In this document: in pieces, positions 1 through 8,778 of the stretch
Numbering within the stretch: the first letter of the stretch is position 1
Layout: each line of letters opens with the position of its first letter
NCBI RefSeq assembly: GCF_002752355.1
Contig: NZ_MRAV01000016.1
Span: 1 to 64,000 of the forward strand
Length of the DNA stretch: 64,000 nt
Source: Leucobacter sp. OLIS6
Lineage (GTDB): Bacteria > Actinomycetota > Actinomycetes > Actinomycetales > Microbacteriaceae
Direction: 5' to 3'
Notes under the pieces: generated by a model
Databases searched by the model: none
Told to the model about the DNA's origin: nothing
The model's input: only the letters and a program-made list of their open reading frames with translations
Made by a program: the position numbers and the translations under genes

Positions 1-19
1 AGATGTGTATAAGAGACAG
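1..19. other. Nextera/Tn5 mosaic-end adapter
   Basis: The first 19 bases, AGATGTGTATAAGAGACAG, are identical to the Tn5 mosaic end used in Illumina Nextera tagmentation adapters. This is sequencing adapter left at a contig end and not part of the genome. The junction at base 20 is therefore not a natural sequence context. Confidence 0.97.
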
Positions 20-203
20 GTTCGGCAGGTTGTCGGACATGATTCTCCTCGAGGAAGCTCGGAACTGTCGGACGGCATCCGGAACGGCCTCCCCATACCG
101 TCGAGCCTCTCGGGCTCAGACGCCGCTGGGACCACGATACCGCTCGGCCCGGTTTCCGGAACAGCGGGAATCCGTCCGGGCGGTCGACGGCCCGGTGGCC
201 CGC
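20..203. other. Non-coding stretch between adapter and tsaD
   Basis: No supported gene is seen. A six-base-pair GC hairpin (176-181 with 190-195, CCGGGC/GCCCGG) lies just past the tsaD stop. It could help end that transcript, but it has no U-tract. The sequence beside the adapter may be the end of a small insert, so continuity of this stretch is less certain than the rest. Confidence 0.4.
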
Positions 204-1325
204 TCAGCCGGCGACAGCCACCTGCACCTCGGTGACGGGCAGCGTCGAATCCGCGCCGAAGTCGAGGGTGGAGGGCGCGTGCCCAGCCGCGACCAGTTGG
301 GCCCCGAGCGAGGCGATCATGGCGCCGTTGTCGGTGCAGAGCGACAGCGGGGGCACGCGCAGCGTCACACCGGCGGCGTCCGCGCGCTCGGCGGCGAGCG
401 CGCGGACGCGGGCGTTCGCCGCGACGCCGCCGCCCAGCAGCAGCCGGGGAACGCCGAGGTCCCGGCACGCGGCGATCGCCTTCGCGGTGAGCACGTCGGC
501 GACGGCCTCGCGGAAGCTCGCGGCGACGTCGGCGACCGGCACCTCGTCGCCGGCGTCGCGCGTCCGCTCCACCCAGCGCGCGACCGAGGTCTTGAGTCCC
601 GAGAAGGAGAAGTCGTACCGGTGGCGCTCGAGGTCCGCGGGCTTGGTCAGTCCGCGCGGGAACCGGATCGCGTTCGGGTCGCCCTCGGCCGCCACGCGGT
701 CGATGTGCGGGCCGCCCGGGTAGGGCAGGCCGAGCAGGCGGGCGACCTTGTCGAAGGCTTCGCCCGCGGCGTCGTCGATGGTCTCGCCCAGCAGCTCGAC
801 CTCGCCGACGAGATCGCGGACCAGCAGGAGGGAGGTGTGACCGCCCGAGACCAGCAGCGCGACGGTCGGCAGTTCGAGCGCGCCGATCTCTCCGCCGCCC
901 ACGGGTCGCAGCCCCTCGCCCTGCAGCAGGTCGGCCCCGACGTGGCCGACGAGGTGGTTGACCGCGTAGAGCGGCTTGCCGAGCGCGAGGGCGAGGGACT
1001 TCGCCGCTGCGACCCCGACCATGAGCGCGCCGGCGAGACCGGGACCGCTCGTCACGGCGACGGCGTCGAGCTCGTCGAGCGAGATTCCGGCCTCGGCGAC
1101 CGCGCGCTCGATCGTCGGGCCGATGGCCTCGACGTGCGCACGCGCGGCGACCTCGGGCACGACACCGCCGAATCGAGCGTGCTCGTCCATGGAGGAGGCC
1201 ACGGCGTTGGCCAGCAGCGTGCGCCCGCGCACGATGCCCACGCCGGTCTCGTCGCAGCTCGTCTCGATGCCGAGCACCAGGGGCTCCGACTCCGGTCCGA
1301 TCGCTGCCGTTCCTTCGGCGCTCAT
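204..1325 (-). CDS. tsaD: tRNA N6-adenosine threonylcarbamoyltransferase TsaD
   Basis: TsaD transfers the threonylcarbamoyl group from threonylcarbamoyl-AMP to A37 of ANN-decoding tRNAs, working with TsaB and TsaE in the cytoplasm. The 373-residue protein has the ASKHA-fold start [12 protein letters not shown] and the iron-binding motif NHLVGHV of the Kae1/TsaD family, and [11 protein letters not shown] matches the nucleotide-binding region. The ATG at 1325 overlaps the rimI stop by four bases (ATGA), which supports this start over longer ones. It is the last gene of the seven-gene operon that starts at glmS. Confidence 0.96.
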   Translation of the reverse strand: MSAEGTAAIGPESEPLVLGIETSCDETGVGIVRGRTLLANAVASSMDEHARFGGVVPEVAARAHVEAIGPTIERAVAEAGISLDELDAVAVTSGPGLAGALMVGVAAAKSLALALGKPLYAVNHLVGHVGADLLQGEGLRPVGGGEIGALELPTVALLVSGGHTSLLLVRDLVGEVELLGETIDDAAGEAFDKVARLLGLPYPGGPHIDRVAAEGDPNAIRFPRGLTKPADLERHRYDFSFSGLKTSVARWVERTRDAGDEVPVADVAASFREAVADVLTAKAIAACRDLGVPRLLLGGGVAANARVRALAAERADAAGVTLRVPPLSLCTDNGAMIASLGAQLVAAGHAPSTLDFGADSTLPVTEVQVAVAG

Positions 1326-1783
1326 CCGCGCGCTCCTTCGCTCAGTTCCAGTCGCATGACGATGGCGTCGACGCCCTCGGGCTGGTAGTACTTCGGCCGG
1401 ACACCGATCTCGACGAAGCCGAGGTCGGCGTAGAGGCGCTGCGCGACCGGGTTGTCCGCGCGCACCTCGAGGAACACCTCGCGCACACTGCGGCGGACCG
1501 CTTCGGCGAGGAGCTCGCGCATGAGCGCGCGCCCGTGACCGCCGCCGCGCGCCTCGGGCACCACGGCGATCGTCTGGATGTCGCCCTCCGAGCCGACCGT
1601 CAGGAGCCCCGCGTACCCGCGTATCGCATCGGTCGCCGGGTCCACGAGCGCGATGTAGTGACGGTGGTCGGCCGTCAGTTCCTCGCGCATCATCTCGCGG
1701 CTCCACGCCTCCCCCGCGAAGACATCGGCTTCGATGCGCCAGATGGCGTCGAGATCGGCTTCAGTGGCCGGGCGCAGGATCAT
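1322..1783 (-). CDS. rimI: Ribosomal-protein-alanine N-acetyltransferase RimI (GNAT)
   Basis: A 153-residue GNAT acetyltransferase; RimI acetylates the N-terminal alanine of S18 in enterobacteria. The acetyl-CoA loop is [10 protein letters not shown], after [10 protein letters not shown]. The [16 protein letters not shown] stretch is typical of RimI. It sits between tsaB and tsaD, the usual actinobacterial order, with four-base overlaps on both sides (ATGA at each junction), so translation is probably coupled. The substrate in this organism is not shown by the sequence. Confidence 0.92.
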   Translation of the reverse strand: MILRPATEADLDAIWRIEADVFAGEAWSREMMREELTADHRHYIALVDPATDAIRGYAGLLTVGSEGDIQTIAVVPEARGGGHGRALMRELLAEAVRRSVREVFLEVRADNPVAQRLYADLGFVEIGVRPKYYQPEGVDAIVMRLELSEGARG

Positions 1784-2430
1784 GCGGAGACCCGCTTCTG
1801 GGCTCCCGGCTGCTTGATGTCCGGCTCGCGCAGGTAGAGGGGCCGCTCGGACTCGAAGGGACGCCCGGCGGCGAGCCGCAGCGCGGCCAGCCGGATCAGC
1901 GCCCCGCCGGGGATCCGCTCGGGCCAGATCTCGTGGGGCGCCTCGGCGTACTCCGCGCGGGCGACGAGGTGCGGATCCACGGAGCGCACCGGGAGCTCGG
2001 CCCAGTCGAGCCCCAAGTACTCGGTCACGAACAGCTCGCGGCGGCGTGCGTCCTGCACCACGCGGACCCCGGCCGCGGCGCCCCGGGAGAGCGCCTCGAA
2101 CGCGGCCGCCTCGTGCCCGTGCAGCGGCAGCAGCGGAACGCCGCGGCCGACCGCGAACGCCCGCGCGGCGGCGATCCCGACCCGCAGGCCCGTGAACGGG
2201 CCCGGGCCGATCCCGCAGACGACGCCCGCGATCCGGGACGGGTCGACGCCGCTCTCATCGAGCACGCGTTCGAGCAGCGGGCCCACGATCTCGGCGTGCC
2301 GCATGGGGTCGTCGCTCACCGCTTCGAACACGCGATCGCCGACGCCCAGCGCGACGCTCGTACCCAGCGAGGTATCGATCGCGAGCAGCGCCCGCTCGTG
2401 CGATTCGGGGACTCCGACTGCGCCGTTCAC
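1780..2430 (-). CDS. tsaB: tRNA t6A synthesis protein TsaB
   Basis: TsaB is the non-catalytic ASKHA-fold partner that dimerises with TsaD for t6A37 formation. The N-terminus ALLAIDTSLGTS and GIGPGPFTGLRVGIAAARA are diagnostic of the YeaZ/TsaB family. The start chosen is GTG at 2430, whose GTGA overlaps the tsaE stop. It gives 216 residues, normal for the family. Longer readings would begin inside tsaE. Confidence 0.94.
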   Translation of the reverse strand: MNGAVGVPESHERALLAIDTSLGTSVALGVGDRVFEAVSDDPMRHAEIVGPLLERVLDESGVDPSRIAGVVCGIGPGPFTGLRVGIAAARAFAVGRGVPLLPLHGHEAAAFEALSRGAAAGVRVVQDARRRELFVTEYLGLDWAELPVRSVDPHLVARAEYAEAPHEIWPERIPGGALIRLAALRLAAGRPFESERPLYLREPDIKQPGAQKRVSA

Positions 2431-2945
2431 CAGGCCGCCTCCGTCTGCCAGCGCGGTCCGACCGCGGTGATGGTCACTGTGCGGGGCTCCACGAGCGCCT
2501 CGGACCAATCGGGGTCCTCAGCATCGTCGCCGGCGCGCCCCTCGGGCCGCTCGATCACGACGTCCAGCCAGGAGTCGCGTTCGGCGTGCAAGCCGGCGCC
2601 CCACTCCGCGACGACGACCGAGCGTTCGAAGTCGAGATCCAGGTCGTCGAGCTCCTCGGCGTCGGCCAGCCGGTACGCGTCGACGTGCACGAGCGGCGGT
2701 CCGTCGACGAGCGACGGATGCGTGCGCGCGAGCACGAAGGTCGGGCTGGTCACCGGCCCGCGCACGCCGAGCCCCTCGCCGATCCCGCGGGTCAGCGTGG
2801 TCTTGCCGGCGCCGAGCGGGCCGGTCAGGATCAGCAGATCGCCCGCGCGAAGCCGCTCCCCCAGGCGCACGCCCAGCGCGTGCATCGCGTCGGGATCCAC
2901 GATCTCGAAGCGGCGCGATGCCGCTTCGGGTTCCACGCCGCTCAC
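2427..2945 (-). CDS. tsaE: tRNA t6A synthesis ATPase TsaE
   Basis: TsaE is the P-loop ATPase that resets the TsaB-TsaD complex during t6A synthesis. The 172-residue protein has the Walker A sequence GPLGAGKTTLTRGIG near residue 45, then TSPTFVLAR and HVDAYRL, all family hallmarks. GTG at 2945 overlaps the alr stop (GTGA), so it is translationally coupled to alr upstream and tsaB downstream. The C-terminus is about 20 residues longer than in E. coli. Confidence 0.94.
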   Translation of the reverse strand: MSGVEPEAASRRFEIVDPDAMHALGVRLGERLRAGDLLILTGPLGAGKTTLTRGIGEGLGVRGPVTSPTFVLARTHPSLVDGPPLVHVDAYRLADAEELDDLDLDFERSVVVAEWGAGLHAERDSWLDVVIERPEGRAGDDAEDPDWSEALVEPRTVTITAVGPRWQTEAAW

Positions 2946-4132
2946 GCGTCGCTCCGCACCGGATCGGCGGTCGCCCCGCCGGATCCGACGGCGGCTTCGG
3001 CCAGCGGTTCCTCGACCGGAACCCGGAGCACGCGGGGTCCGATGCCGACGATGATCTCGTAGTTGATGGTGCGCATGAGACCCGCCCAGATCTCGACCGG
3101 CGGAGCGCCCCGCTCGGGATCGCCGAACAGCACCACGGGCTCGCCGAGCTCGAGCCGCCCCGCGAGCGGGCCGACATCGACGATGAACTGGTCCATGCCG
3201 ATGCGGCCGACGATCGGGCGGTGCTCGCCCGCAACGGTCACCCAGGCCCCCGAGCCGTTCAGCGCCCGGGGCATGCCGTCCGCGTAACCCATCGGCACGA
3301 GCGCGAGGGTCGTGGCGGTCTCGCACACGTGGTTGTAGCCGTAGGACACGCCCGTACCCGCGGGCACCCCGCGCAGCGCGACGATCTCGGACTTCAGCGT
3401 CATCGCCGGGACGAGCCCGAGCTGGGCGGAGGTCCTGTCGGCGAGCGGGCTGAGGCCGTAGGCGGCGACACCGATCCGCACGGTGTCGTAGTGCAGGTGC
3501 GGCGACGACAGCGTGGCCGCGCTCGCGGCGAGGTGCCGCATCTCGGGTTCGATCCCGTGTGCGGCGAGCAGCGCGATCGCCTCGTCGAAGTTCGCGGCCT
3601 GGGCGCGGTCGGCGTCGGCACCGGCGTTCGCGAGGTGGCTGAAGATGCCCCGGACCGAGATCGTGCCCTCGGCGACCAGCTCGGCGGCACGGGCGAATAC
3701 GACGTCCCAGTCGCTCGGCTGGATCCCGTTGCGGCTCAGCCCCGTGTCGACCTTCAACTGCACCGTCGCCCGGAGACCGGCGGCGCGGGCCGCCTCGGCG
3801 ATGGCGTCGAGCTGGGCCAGGTTGTTCACGCCGAGCTCGATGCGCTGCTCGATGGCCGCGCCGAAGTCGGTTCGGGGGCCGTGCAGCCAGCACAGGAGCG
3901 GGACATCGACGCCGGCCTCGCGCAGCCGCAGCGACTCCTCCAGGTCGGCGGTCGCGAGCATGGTCGCCCCGCCGTCCATGGCCGCCTGTGCGATGATCGC
4001 GGCCCCGTGGCCGTAGCCGTCGGCCTTCACGACGACGATCACCTGTCCGCCGCTGAGCTCCTTGATGCGCCGCACGTTGTGCCGCACCGCGGGCAGGGAG
4101 ATCTCGGCGATCCGCATTCCGCCTGTTCTCAT
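2942..4132 (-). CDS. alr: Alanine racemase
   Basis: This PLP enzyme makes D-alanine for peptidoglycan. The 396-residue protein has the Schiff-base lysine in VVVKADGYGHG (about K36) and the second catalytic base tyrosine in GVSYGYN. ATG at 4132 starts four bases past the acpS stop, with GGAG eight bases upstream inside acpS. An internal ATG at 4117 is an alternative start. Its place between acpS and tsaE is conserved in Microbacteriaceae. Confidence 0.95.
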   Translation of the reverse strand: MRTGGMRIAEISLPAVRHNVRRIKELSGGQVIVVVKADGYGHGAAIIAQAAMDGGATMLATADLEESLRLREAGVDVPLLCWLHGPRTDFGAAIEQRIELGVNNLAQLDAIAEAARAAGLRATVQLKVDTGLSRNGIQPSDWDVVFARAAELVAEGTISVRGIFSHLANAGADADRAQAANFDEAIALLAAHGIEPEMRHLAASAATLSSPHLHYDTVRIGVAAYGLSPLADRTSAQLGLVPAMTLKSEIVALRGVPAGTGVSYGYNHVCETATTLALVPMGYADGMPRALNGSGAWVTVAGEHRPIVGRIGMDQFIVDVGPLAGRLELGEPVVLFGDPERGAPPVEIWAGLMRTINYEIIVGIGPRVLRVPVEEPLAEAAVGSGGATADPVRSDA

Positions 4133-4135
4133 GGC

Positions 4136-4543
4136 TTACGCTCCGTCCTGCTCGGTCTGTGCTTCGAGGCTACTGCCCGCTCCTGCGGCGTCACCGGTCT
4201 CGAGCACGACGAACGCGGTGGCCATGCCGCCGTCGTGCGTCATCGAGACGTGGGGCATGCCCGCCCCTCGCTCGCCGAGCACGCGGACGAGCGCGGTCGT
4301 CGCCGCGAACCCGGGCACCCGGTCTTCGCCGCGCACGATCGCGAGATCCTGCCAGCTGAGTCCGGCGTCGCCGCCGAGCGCCTTGATCAGCGCCTCCTTG
4401 GCCGCGAAACGTGCGGCCAGGGAGTGGAGCGCCAGCGCGCGCTCGGGCTCCGCGAAGAGCCGCGCCAGCAGCCGCGGAGTGCGTTCGATCTGCCGCTCGA
4501 AACGACCGATATCGACCGTGTCGACGCCGATCCCGATGATCAC
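4136..4543 (-). CDS. acpS: Holo-[acyl-carrier-protein] synthase AcpS
   Basis: AcpS attaches 4'-phosphopantetheine from CoA to acyl carrier protein. The 135-residue protein has both Mg/CoA signatures, GIGVDTVDIGRFE at the N-terminus and FAAKEALIKALG in the middle. The start GTG at 4543 shares one base with the glmS TAG stop, so the two are coupled. The C-terminal tail after AFVVLETG is short, Ala/Gly/Glu-rich and probably disordered. CoA supply is encoded next door by coaA. Confidence 0.93.
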   Translation of the reverse strand: MIIGIGVDTVDIGRFERQIERTPRLLARLFAEPERALALHSLAARFAAKEALIKALGGDAGLSWQDLAIVRGEDRVPGFAATTALVRVLGERGAGMPHVSMTHDGGMATAFVVLETGDAAGAGSSLEAQTEQDGA

Positions 4544-6408
4544 TACTCGACCGTCACCGACTTCGCGAGGTTGCGCGGCTGGTCGACGTCGAGGCCCTTG
4601 GCCGTCGAGAGCTCGAGCGCGAACCACTGCAGCGGGACGACCTGCAGCAGCGGCTCGAAGAGCGTGTCGGTCAGCGGGATCCGGATCACGTCGTCGGCGT
4701 AGGGCAGCACCGAGGTGTCGCCCTTCTCGACGATCGCGATGACGCGGGCGCCGCGCGCTCGGATCTCCTGGATGTTCGAGACGACCTTCGAGTGCATGAC
4801 GGGGGCCGTGCGCGGGCTCGGCACGAGCACGAACACCGGCTGGCCGTGATCGATGAGGGCGATCGGGCCGTGCTTGAGCTCGCCTGCGGCGAAGCCCTCG
4901 GCATGGATGTACGCGATCTCCTTGAGCTTGAGCGCGCCCTCGAGCGCCGTCGGGTACCCGACGTGGCGGCCGAGGAACAGCACCGAGCGGGTATCGGCCA
5001 TCCAGTGCGCGAGCTGCGCGATCTGCTCGTGGGTCTCGACGGCCTCGGCGACCTGCGCCGGCAGCGCGTCGAGCGCGGCGACCGCGCTCGCCTGCGCGTC
5101 GGCGGCGAGCGTGCCCCGCACACGACCGAGGTGCAGACCGATGAGGTACAGCGCCGTGATCTGCGCGACGAAGGCCTTGGTCGACGCGACCGCGACCTCG
5201 GGGCCCGCGTGCGTGTAGACCGCCGCGTCGGACTCCCGGGGGATCGTCGCGCTCTGCGTGTTGCAGACCGACACGGTGGTGACGCCGCGCTCGATGGCGT
5301 ACTTCACGGCCATCAGGGTGTCCATGGTCTCGCCCGACTGGCTCACCGAGATGAGCAGGGTGCCGTCGGTAAGGATCGGGTCGCGGTAGCGGAACTCGTG
5401 GCTGAGCTGCACCTCGACCGGGATCCGAGCCCACTGCTCGATCGCGTAGGCGCCGATCATGCCCGCGTAGGAGGCGGTGCCGCACGCGATGATGATGATG
5501 CGGTCGATCTCGCGCAGTCGATCGTCGCCGAGCTCCGTGAGCTCGGGAATCTCGACGGCGCCGTCGACCACGCGTCCGCGGATCGTGTTGCCGACCGCGT
5601 CGGGCTGCTCGGTGATCTCCTTCGCCATGAACGACGACCAGCCGCCCTTGTCGGCGGCCTCGGCGTCCCAGGCGACCTCGTACTCCTCGAATTCGACGGG
5701 CGCGCCCGAGAAATCGGTGATGCGCACCTCCTCGGGAGTGATGATCGCGATGTTGTCCTCGTCGACCGCGACCGCGCGGCGGGTCGAGCTGACGAAGGCC
5801 GCGACGTCGGAACCGAGGAAGTTCTCGCCGTCGCCGAGGCCGACCACCAGAGGAGAGTTGTGGCGCGCGGACACGACGACGCCCGGCTGATCCTGGTGCA
5901 TGGCGAGCAGGGTGAAGGTGCCGTGCAGGCGTCCGACGACCGCGCGGAACGCGGTCTCGAGGTCGGCGTCGCCCGTCTCGCGGCCCTTCGCGATCTCGTG
6001 CCCGAGCAGGGCCGCGACGACCTCGGTGTCGGTCTCGCTGAGCAGTTCGATGCCCGCGGCTTCGAGCTCGGCGCGGAGTTCGGCGAAGTTCTCGATGATC
6101 CCATTGTGGATCAGGGCGAGCTTGCCGTCGTCGCCCAGGTGCGGATGCGCGTTCACGTCGGTCGGGCCGCCGTGGGTCGCCCAGCGGGTGTGCCCGATGC
6201 CGGTGCCGGCCGCGGCCAGCGGATCGAGCTCGAGCAGTTCCTCGAGACGGGCGAGCTTGCCCGAGCGCTTGCGCACCGCGACCGCGCCCTCCGCGTCGAC
6301 GACGGCGACTCCGGCCGAGTCGTATCCGCGGTATTCGAGACGGCGCAAGCCGTTCAGCAGCACCTCAACGGTGTCGTTGGGGCCGACATATCCGACGATT
6401 CCACACAT
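4543..6408 (-). CDS. glmS: Glutamine-fructose-6-phosphate aminotransferase GlmS
   Basis: GlmS makes glucosamine-6-phosphate from fructose-6-phosphate and glutamine, the entry to UDP-GlcNAc; glmM for the next step is at 9321. The 621-residue protein starts MCGIVGYVG, so removal of Met exposes the nucleophilic Cys1 of the glutaminase domain. Two SIS domains follow (ACGTASYAG in the first) and the C-terminus ends QPRNLAKSVTVE as in the family. The ATG at 6408 is preferred over 6414 because Cys must be residue 2. A TAAACT -10 box ends seven bases upstream, so the message is probably leaderless. No glmS ribozyme is present. Confidence 0.96.
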   Translation of the reverse strand: MCGIVGYVGPNDTVEVLLNGLRRLEYRGYDSAGVAVVDAEGAVAVRKRSGKLARLEELLELDPLAAAGTGIGHTRWATHGGPTDVNAHPHLGDDGKLALIHNGIIENFAELRAELEAAGIELLSETDTEVVAALLGHEIAKGRETGDADLETAFRAVVGRLHGTFTLLAMHQDQPGVVVSARHNSPLVVGLGDGENFLGSDVAAFVSSTRRAVAVDEDNIAIITPEEVRITDFSGAPVEFEEYEVAWDAEAADKGGWSSFMAKEITEQPDAVGNTIRGRVVDGAVEIPELTELGDDRLREIDRIIIIACGTASYAGMIGAYAIEQWARIPVEVQLSHEFRYRDPILTDGTLLISVSQSGETMDTLMAVKYAIERGVTTVSVCNTQSATIPRESDAAVYTHAGPEVAVASTKAFVAQITALYLIGLHLGRVRGTLAADAQASAVAALDALPAQVAEAVETHEQIAQLAHWMADTRSVLFLGRHVGYPTALEGALKLKEIAYIHAEGFAAGELKHGPIALIDHGQPVFVLVPSPRTAPVMHSKVVSNIQEIRARGARVIAIVEKGDTSVLPYADDVIRIPLTDTLFEPLLQVVPLQWFALELSTAKGLDVDQPRNLAKSVTVE

Positions 6409-6415
6409 GCGCATC

Positions 6416-6423
6416 AGTTTAGT
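6416..6423. promoter_or_regulatory. Overlapping divergent -10 boxes of glmS and coaA
   Basis: AGTTTAGT contains a minus-strand -10 (TAAACT, 6421-6416) seven bases before the glmS ATG, and a plus-strand -10-like hexamer (TTTAGT, 6418-6423) six bases before an ATG at 6430. The only space between glmS and coaA is 32 bases, so both promoters must lie here. No good -35 is visible on either strand. Confidence 0.55.
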
Positions 6424-6429
6424 GGCACC

Positions 6430-6444
6430 ATGAGTGAACGATGA
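6430..6444 (+). CDS. Possible four-residue leader ORF before coaA
   Basis: ATG at 6430 opens a short frame encoding Met-Ser-Glu-Arg and then TGA. It starts where transcription from TTTAGT would begin, and its stop overlaps the coaA start as ATGA. It could be a leaderless mini-ORF that delivers ribosomes to coaA, or it may simply be chance. Confidence 0.25.
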
Positions 6445-7409
6445 CCGAGTTCAGCAGCGACACCCAGGCCCTGATCCGTCCCGACTTCTCATCCCCGTTC
6501 ATCGAGATCGGGCGAGAGGAGTGGGCGCGCCTCGCGGGCGAGACCCCCATGCCGCTCACCGAAGCGGAGATCGAGGCGTTCCGCGGCCTCGGCGAACCGC
6601 TCGACCTCCGCGAGGTCTCCGAGGTCTACCGTCCGCTCAGCCGGCTCCTCAACGAGTACGCGCAGGGCGTGCGCGAGGTGCATCGGCGTACGCGCGGTTT
6701 CCTGCACCGCGAGCAGGACCGCCCCTCCCCCTTCGTGCTCGGCATCGCGGGCTCCGTCGCCGTCGGGAAGTCGACCGTGGCAAGGATCCTGCGCGATCTG
6801 CTGGCGCGCTGGCCCGAGACCCCGCACGTGCAGCTCGTCACGACGGACGGGTTCCTCTACCCGAATGCGGAGCTCGAGCGTCGCGGGATCTCGCACCGCA
6901 AGGGCTTCCCCGAGTCCTACGACCGCCGCGCGCTCATGCGCTTCGTGTCGCAGGTGAAGGCCGGCATGCCCGAGGTCCGAGTGCCCCACTACAGCCACCT
7001 GATCTACGACATCGTGCCCGACGAGTACACGATCGTGCGCAACCCCGACATCCTCATCGTCGAGGGGCTCAACGTGCTGCAACCCCCGTCGAACGAGCGC
7101 CCGCTCGCGGTCTCCGACCTCTTCGACTTCTCGATCTACGTCGACGCGCGCACCTCCGACATCGAGCGCTGGTACCAGGATCGCTTCCTGAAGCTCAAGG
7201 ACGGTGCCTTCGCCGATCCGAGCTCGTACTTCCGCCGATTCGCCGGGCTCGACGAGGAGCAGGCCCGCGCGCTCGCGCACGAGTTCTGGAAGGGCATCAA
7301 CGAGCCCAACCTGGTCGAGAACATCCGCCCCACGCGCGCTCGCGCCTCGCTCGTGCTCCGCAAGGAGGCCGACCACCGCGTGCAGAAGGTGCTGCTCCGC
7401 AAGCTCTGA
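6441..7409 (+). CDS. coaA: Pantothenate kinase type I (CoaA)
   Basis: CoaA phosphorylates pantothenate, the first and controlling step of CoA synthesis. The 322-residue protein is a bacterial type I kinase with Walker [18 protein letters not shown] near residue 97, [10 protein letters not shown], and the C-terminal [14 protein letters not shown] typical of the family. No Shine-Dalgarno precedes the ATG at 6441. The nearby glmS-acpS operon uses CoA-derived groups, so the divergent arrangement may be functional. Confidence 0.95.
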   Translation: MTEFSSDTQALIRPDFSSPFIEIGREEWARLAGETPMPLTEAEIEAFRGLGEPLDLREVSEVYRPLSRLLNEYAQGVREVHRRTRGFLHREQDRPSPFVLGIAGSVAVGKSTVARILRDLLARWPETPHVQLVTTDGFLYPNAELERRGISHRKGFPESYDRRALMRFVSQVKAGMPEVRVPHYSHLIYDIVPDEYTIVRNPDILIVEGLNVLQPPSNERPLAVSDLFDFSIYVDARTSDIERWYQDRFLKLKDGAFADPSSYFRRFAGLDEEQARALAHEFWKGINEPNLVENIRPTRARASLVLRKEADHRVQKVLLRKL

Positions 7410-7484
7410 GCGTTCGGGCCGTATCCGACCGTTCGGGATCCGCCTCGCCGGGCGCGCGACCAGGATCCGCCGAAGCGGGTGTTC

Positions 7485-7490
7485 TACACT
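7485..7490 (+). promoter_or_regulatory. -10 box TACACT, leaderless start
   Basis: TACACT ends seven bases before the ATG at 7498, which places the transcription start on or next to the initiation codon. No ribosome binding site precedes the gene, so a leaderless message is likely. No clear -35 was found. Confidence 0.5.
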
Positions 7491-7497
7491 TCCGGGC

Positions 7498-8679
7498 ATG
7501 ACTGCTCTCCGGCGTTCCCGTCGTGCCGCGGTCGCGACCCTGGCCGCGGCCCTCGTCCTCGCGGGCGCCCTCCCCGCGGTCGCGAACCCCGGTGACGAGA
7601 CCGCGGACGGCTATCCGACCTGGGACGAGGTCAACGCCGCGCGCGCATCCCAGAGCGCGAAGCAGGCGGAGTACGCGAAGCTGCAGCAGGCCCTGCAGCG
7701 CGCCCAGTCGGGCGCGGCCACGACCTCCGCGAAAGCCGTGGCGGCGTTCCGCACCGCGCAGCGCGCGGATCAGGATCTCGCGGACGCGACCGCGCGCGAG
7801 AAGCAGCTCCAGAGCCGGCTCGAGGCCGACCGGACCCGGCTGCAGAGCGACAGCGAGAGCCTCGGCCGCGTGGTCTCCTGGATGTACCGAGACGGCACCG
7901 GCCTCGCCAGTACCAGTCAGTTGATCACCGCCAAGGATCCCGCGGAGTTCATGTCGAAGCTCGACACCGCGCAGCAGGTGGCCGGCACCTGGAACACGCT
8001 CTCCGAGCGCGCCGCGGCGGCGGTCAACACCGAACAGAACCTGAAGGATCAGGCGACGTCGGCCAAGAAGGAGCGCGCTCGGCTCGCGGCGGAGGCGGAT
8101 CGGGCCTCGTCCGCGGCGTCCGCCGCGCAGGAACGCGCCGATGCCGCCGTCGACACGGCCAGCCGCAACACCACCACGGTGTACGCTCAGCTCGCCTCGC
8201 TCCGCGGCACCACCGCGAAGGTCGAGGAACGCTACCAGCTCGGGCTGCAGGTCGCCGAGCAGCAGCGCGAGGAGGAAGCGCGGCGGCAACAGCAGCAGGA
8301 GCAGAACGGCGGCAACGGTGGCGGCGGTGGCGGCGGCAACGTCAACCTCGGCGGCGGAGTCACCGTGGATCCCGCGGGAGCGCAGGCCTACGCGCGATCC
8401 GTCCTGCCCTCGTACGGCTGGGGCGGCGAGCAGTTCTCCTGCCTGGTCTCGCTCTGGAACGGCGAGTCCGACTGGCGCGCCGACGCGCTGAACCCGTCGA
8501 GCGGCGCCTACGGGATCCCCCAGGCGCTCCCCGCCGAGAAGATGGCCGCGGCCGGGGCCGACTGGCGCACCAACGGCGCGACCCAGGTCAACTGGGGCCT
8601 CGCCTACATCTCGGCCAGCTACGGCAGCCCGTGCAACGCCTGGAACACCTGGCAGTCGCGGAACCCGCACTGGTACTGA
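7498..8679 (+). CDS. Secreted coiled-coil protein with transglycosylase-like C-terminal domain
   Basis: A 393-residue exported protein, probably acting on the cell wall. Residues 1-34 form a Sec signal peptide (RRSRRAAV, hydrophobic core, then AVANPGDE). Residues about 45-255 are Ala/Gln/Arg-rich coiled coil, as in PcsB/RipA-type N-terminal regions. A Gln tract and a Gly/Asn linker follow (about 262-285). The last 95 residues resemble a lytic-transglycosylase-like domain, with SLWNGESDWRADALN supplying the expected Glu and AYGIPQALP following it. Catalytic activity is inferred, and the substrate is not shown. Confidence 0.8.
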   Translation: MTALRRSRRAAVATLAAALVLAGALPAVANPGDETADGYPTWDEVNAARASQSAKQAEYAKLQQALQRAQSGAATTSAKAVAAFRTAQRADQDLADATAREKQLQSRLEADRTRLQSDSESLGRVVSWMYRDGTGLASTSQLITAKDPAEFMSKLDTAQQVAGTWNTLSERAAAAVNTEQNLKDQATSAKKERARLAAEADRASSAASAAQERADAAVDTASRNTTTVYAQLASLRGTTAKVEERYQLGLQVAEQQREEEARRQQQQEQNGGNGGGGGGGNVNLGGGVTVDPAGAQAYARSVLPSYGWGGEQFSCLVSLWNGESDWRADALNPSSGAYGIPQALPAEKMAAAGADWRTNGATQVNWGLAYISASYGSPCNAWNTWQSRNPHWY

Positions 8680-8721
8680 GCAGACCTCCCCTGGCCGCTC
8701 GGGGCGCGAGACGAGGAGGTT

Positions 8722-8777
8722 CGGATCCCCGCGGAGGATCCGGGCCGCGAACTTCCCGCGCGCCGAAGCCGGCGCGC
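8722..8777. terminator. Two hairpins between convergent genes
   Basis: CGGATCC/GGATCCG pairs at 8722-8728 with 8736-8742, and GCGCGCC/GGCGCGC at 8758-8764 with 8771-8777. They lie between the convergent ends of the secreted protein gene and the DUF3995 gene, so they could serve both strands. Neither has a long U-tract. Confidence 0.5.
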
Positions 8778-8778
8778 C

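Noticed and set aside
5500-6408. glmS ribozyme or riboswitch upstream of glmS
   Set aside because: Only 32 bases separate glmS from coaA, so no such element can fit.
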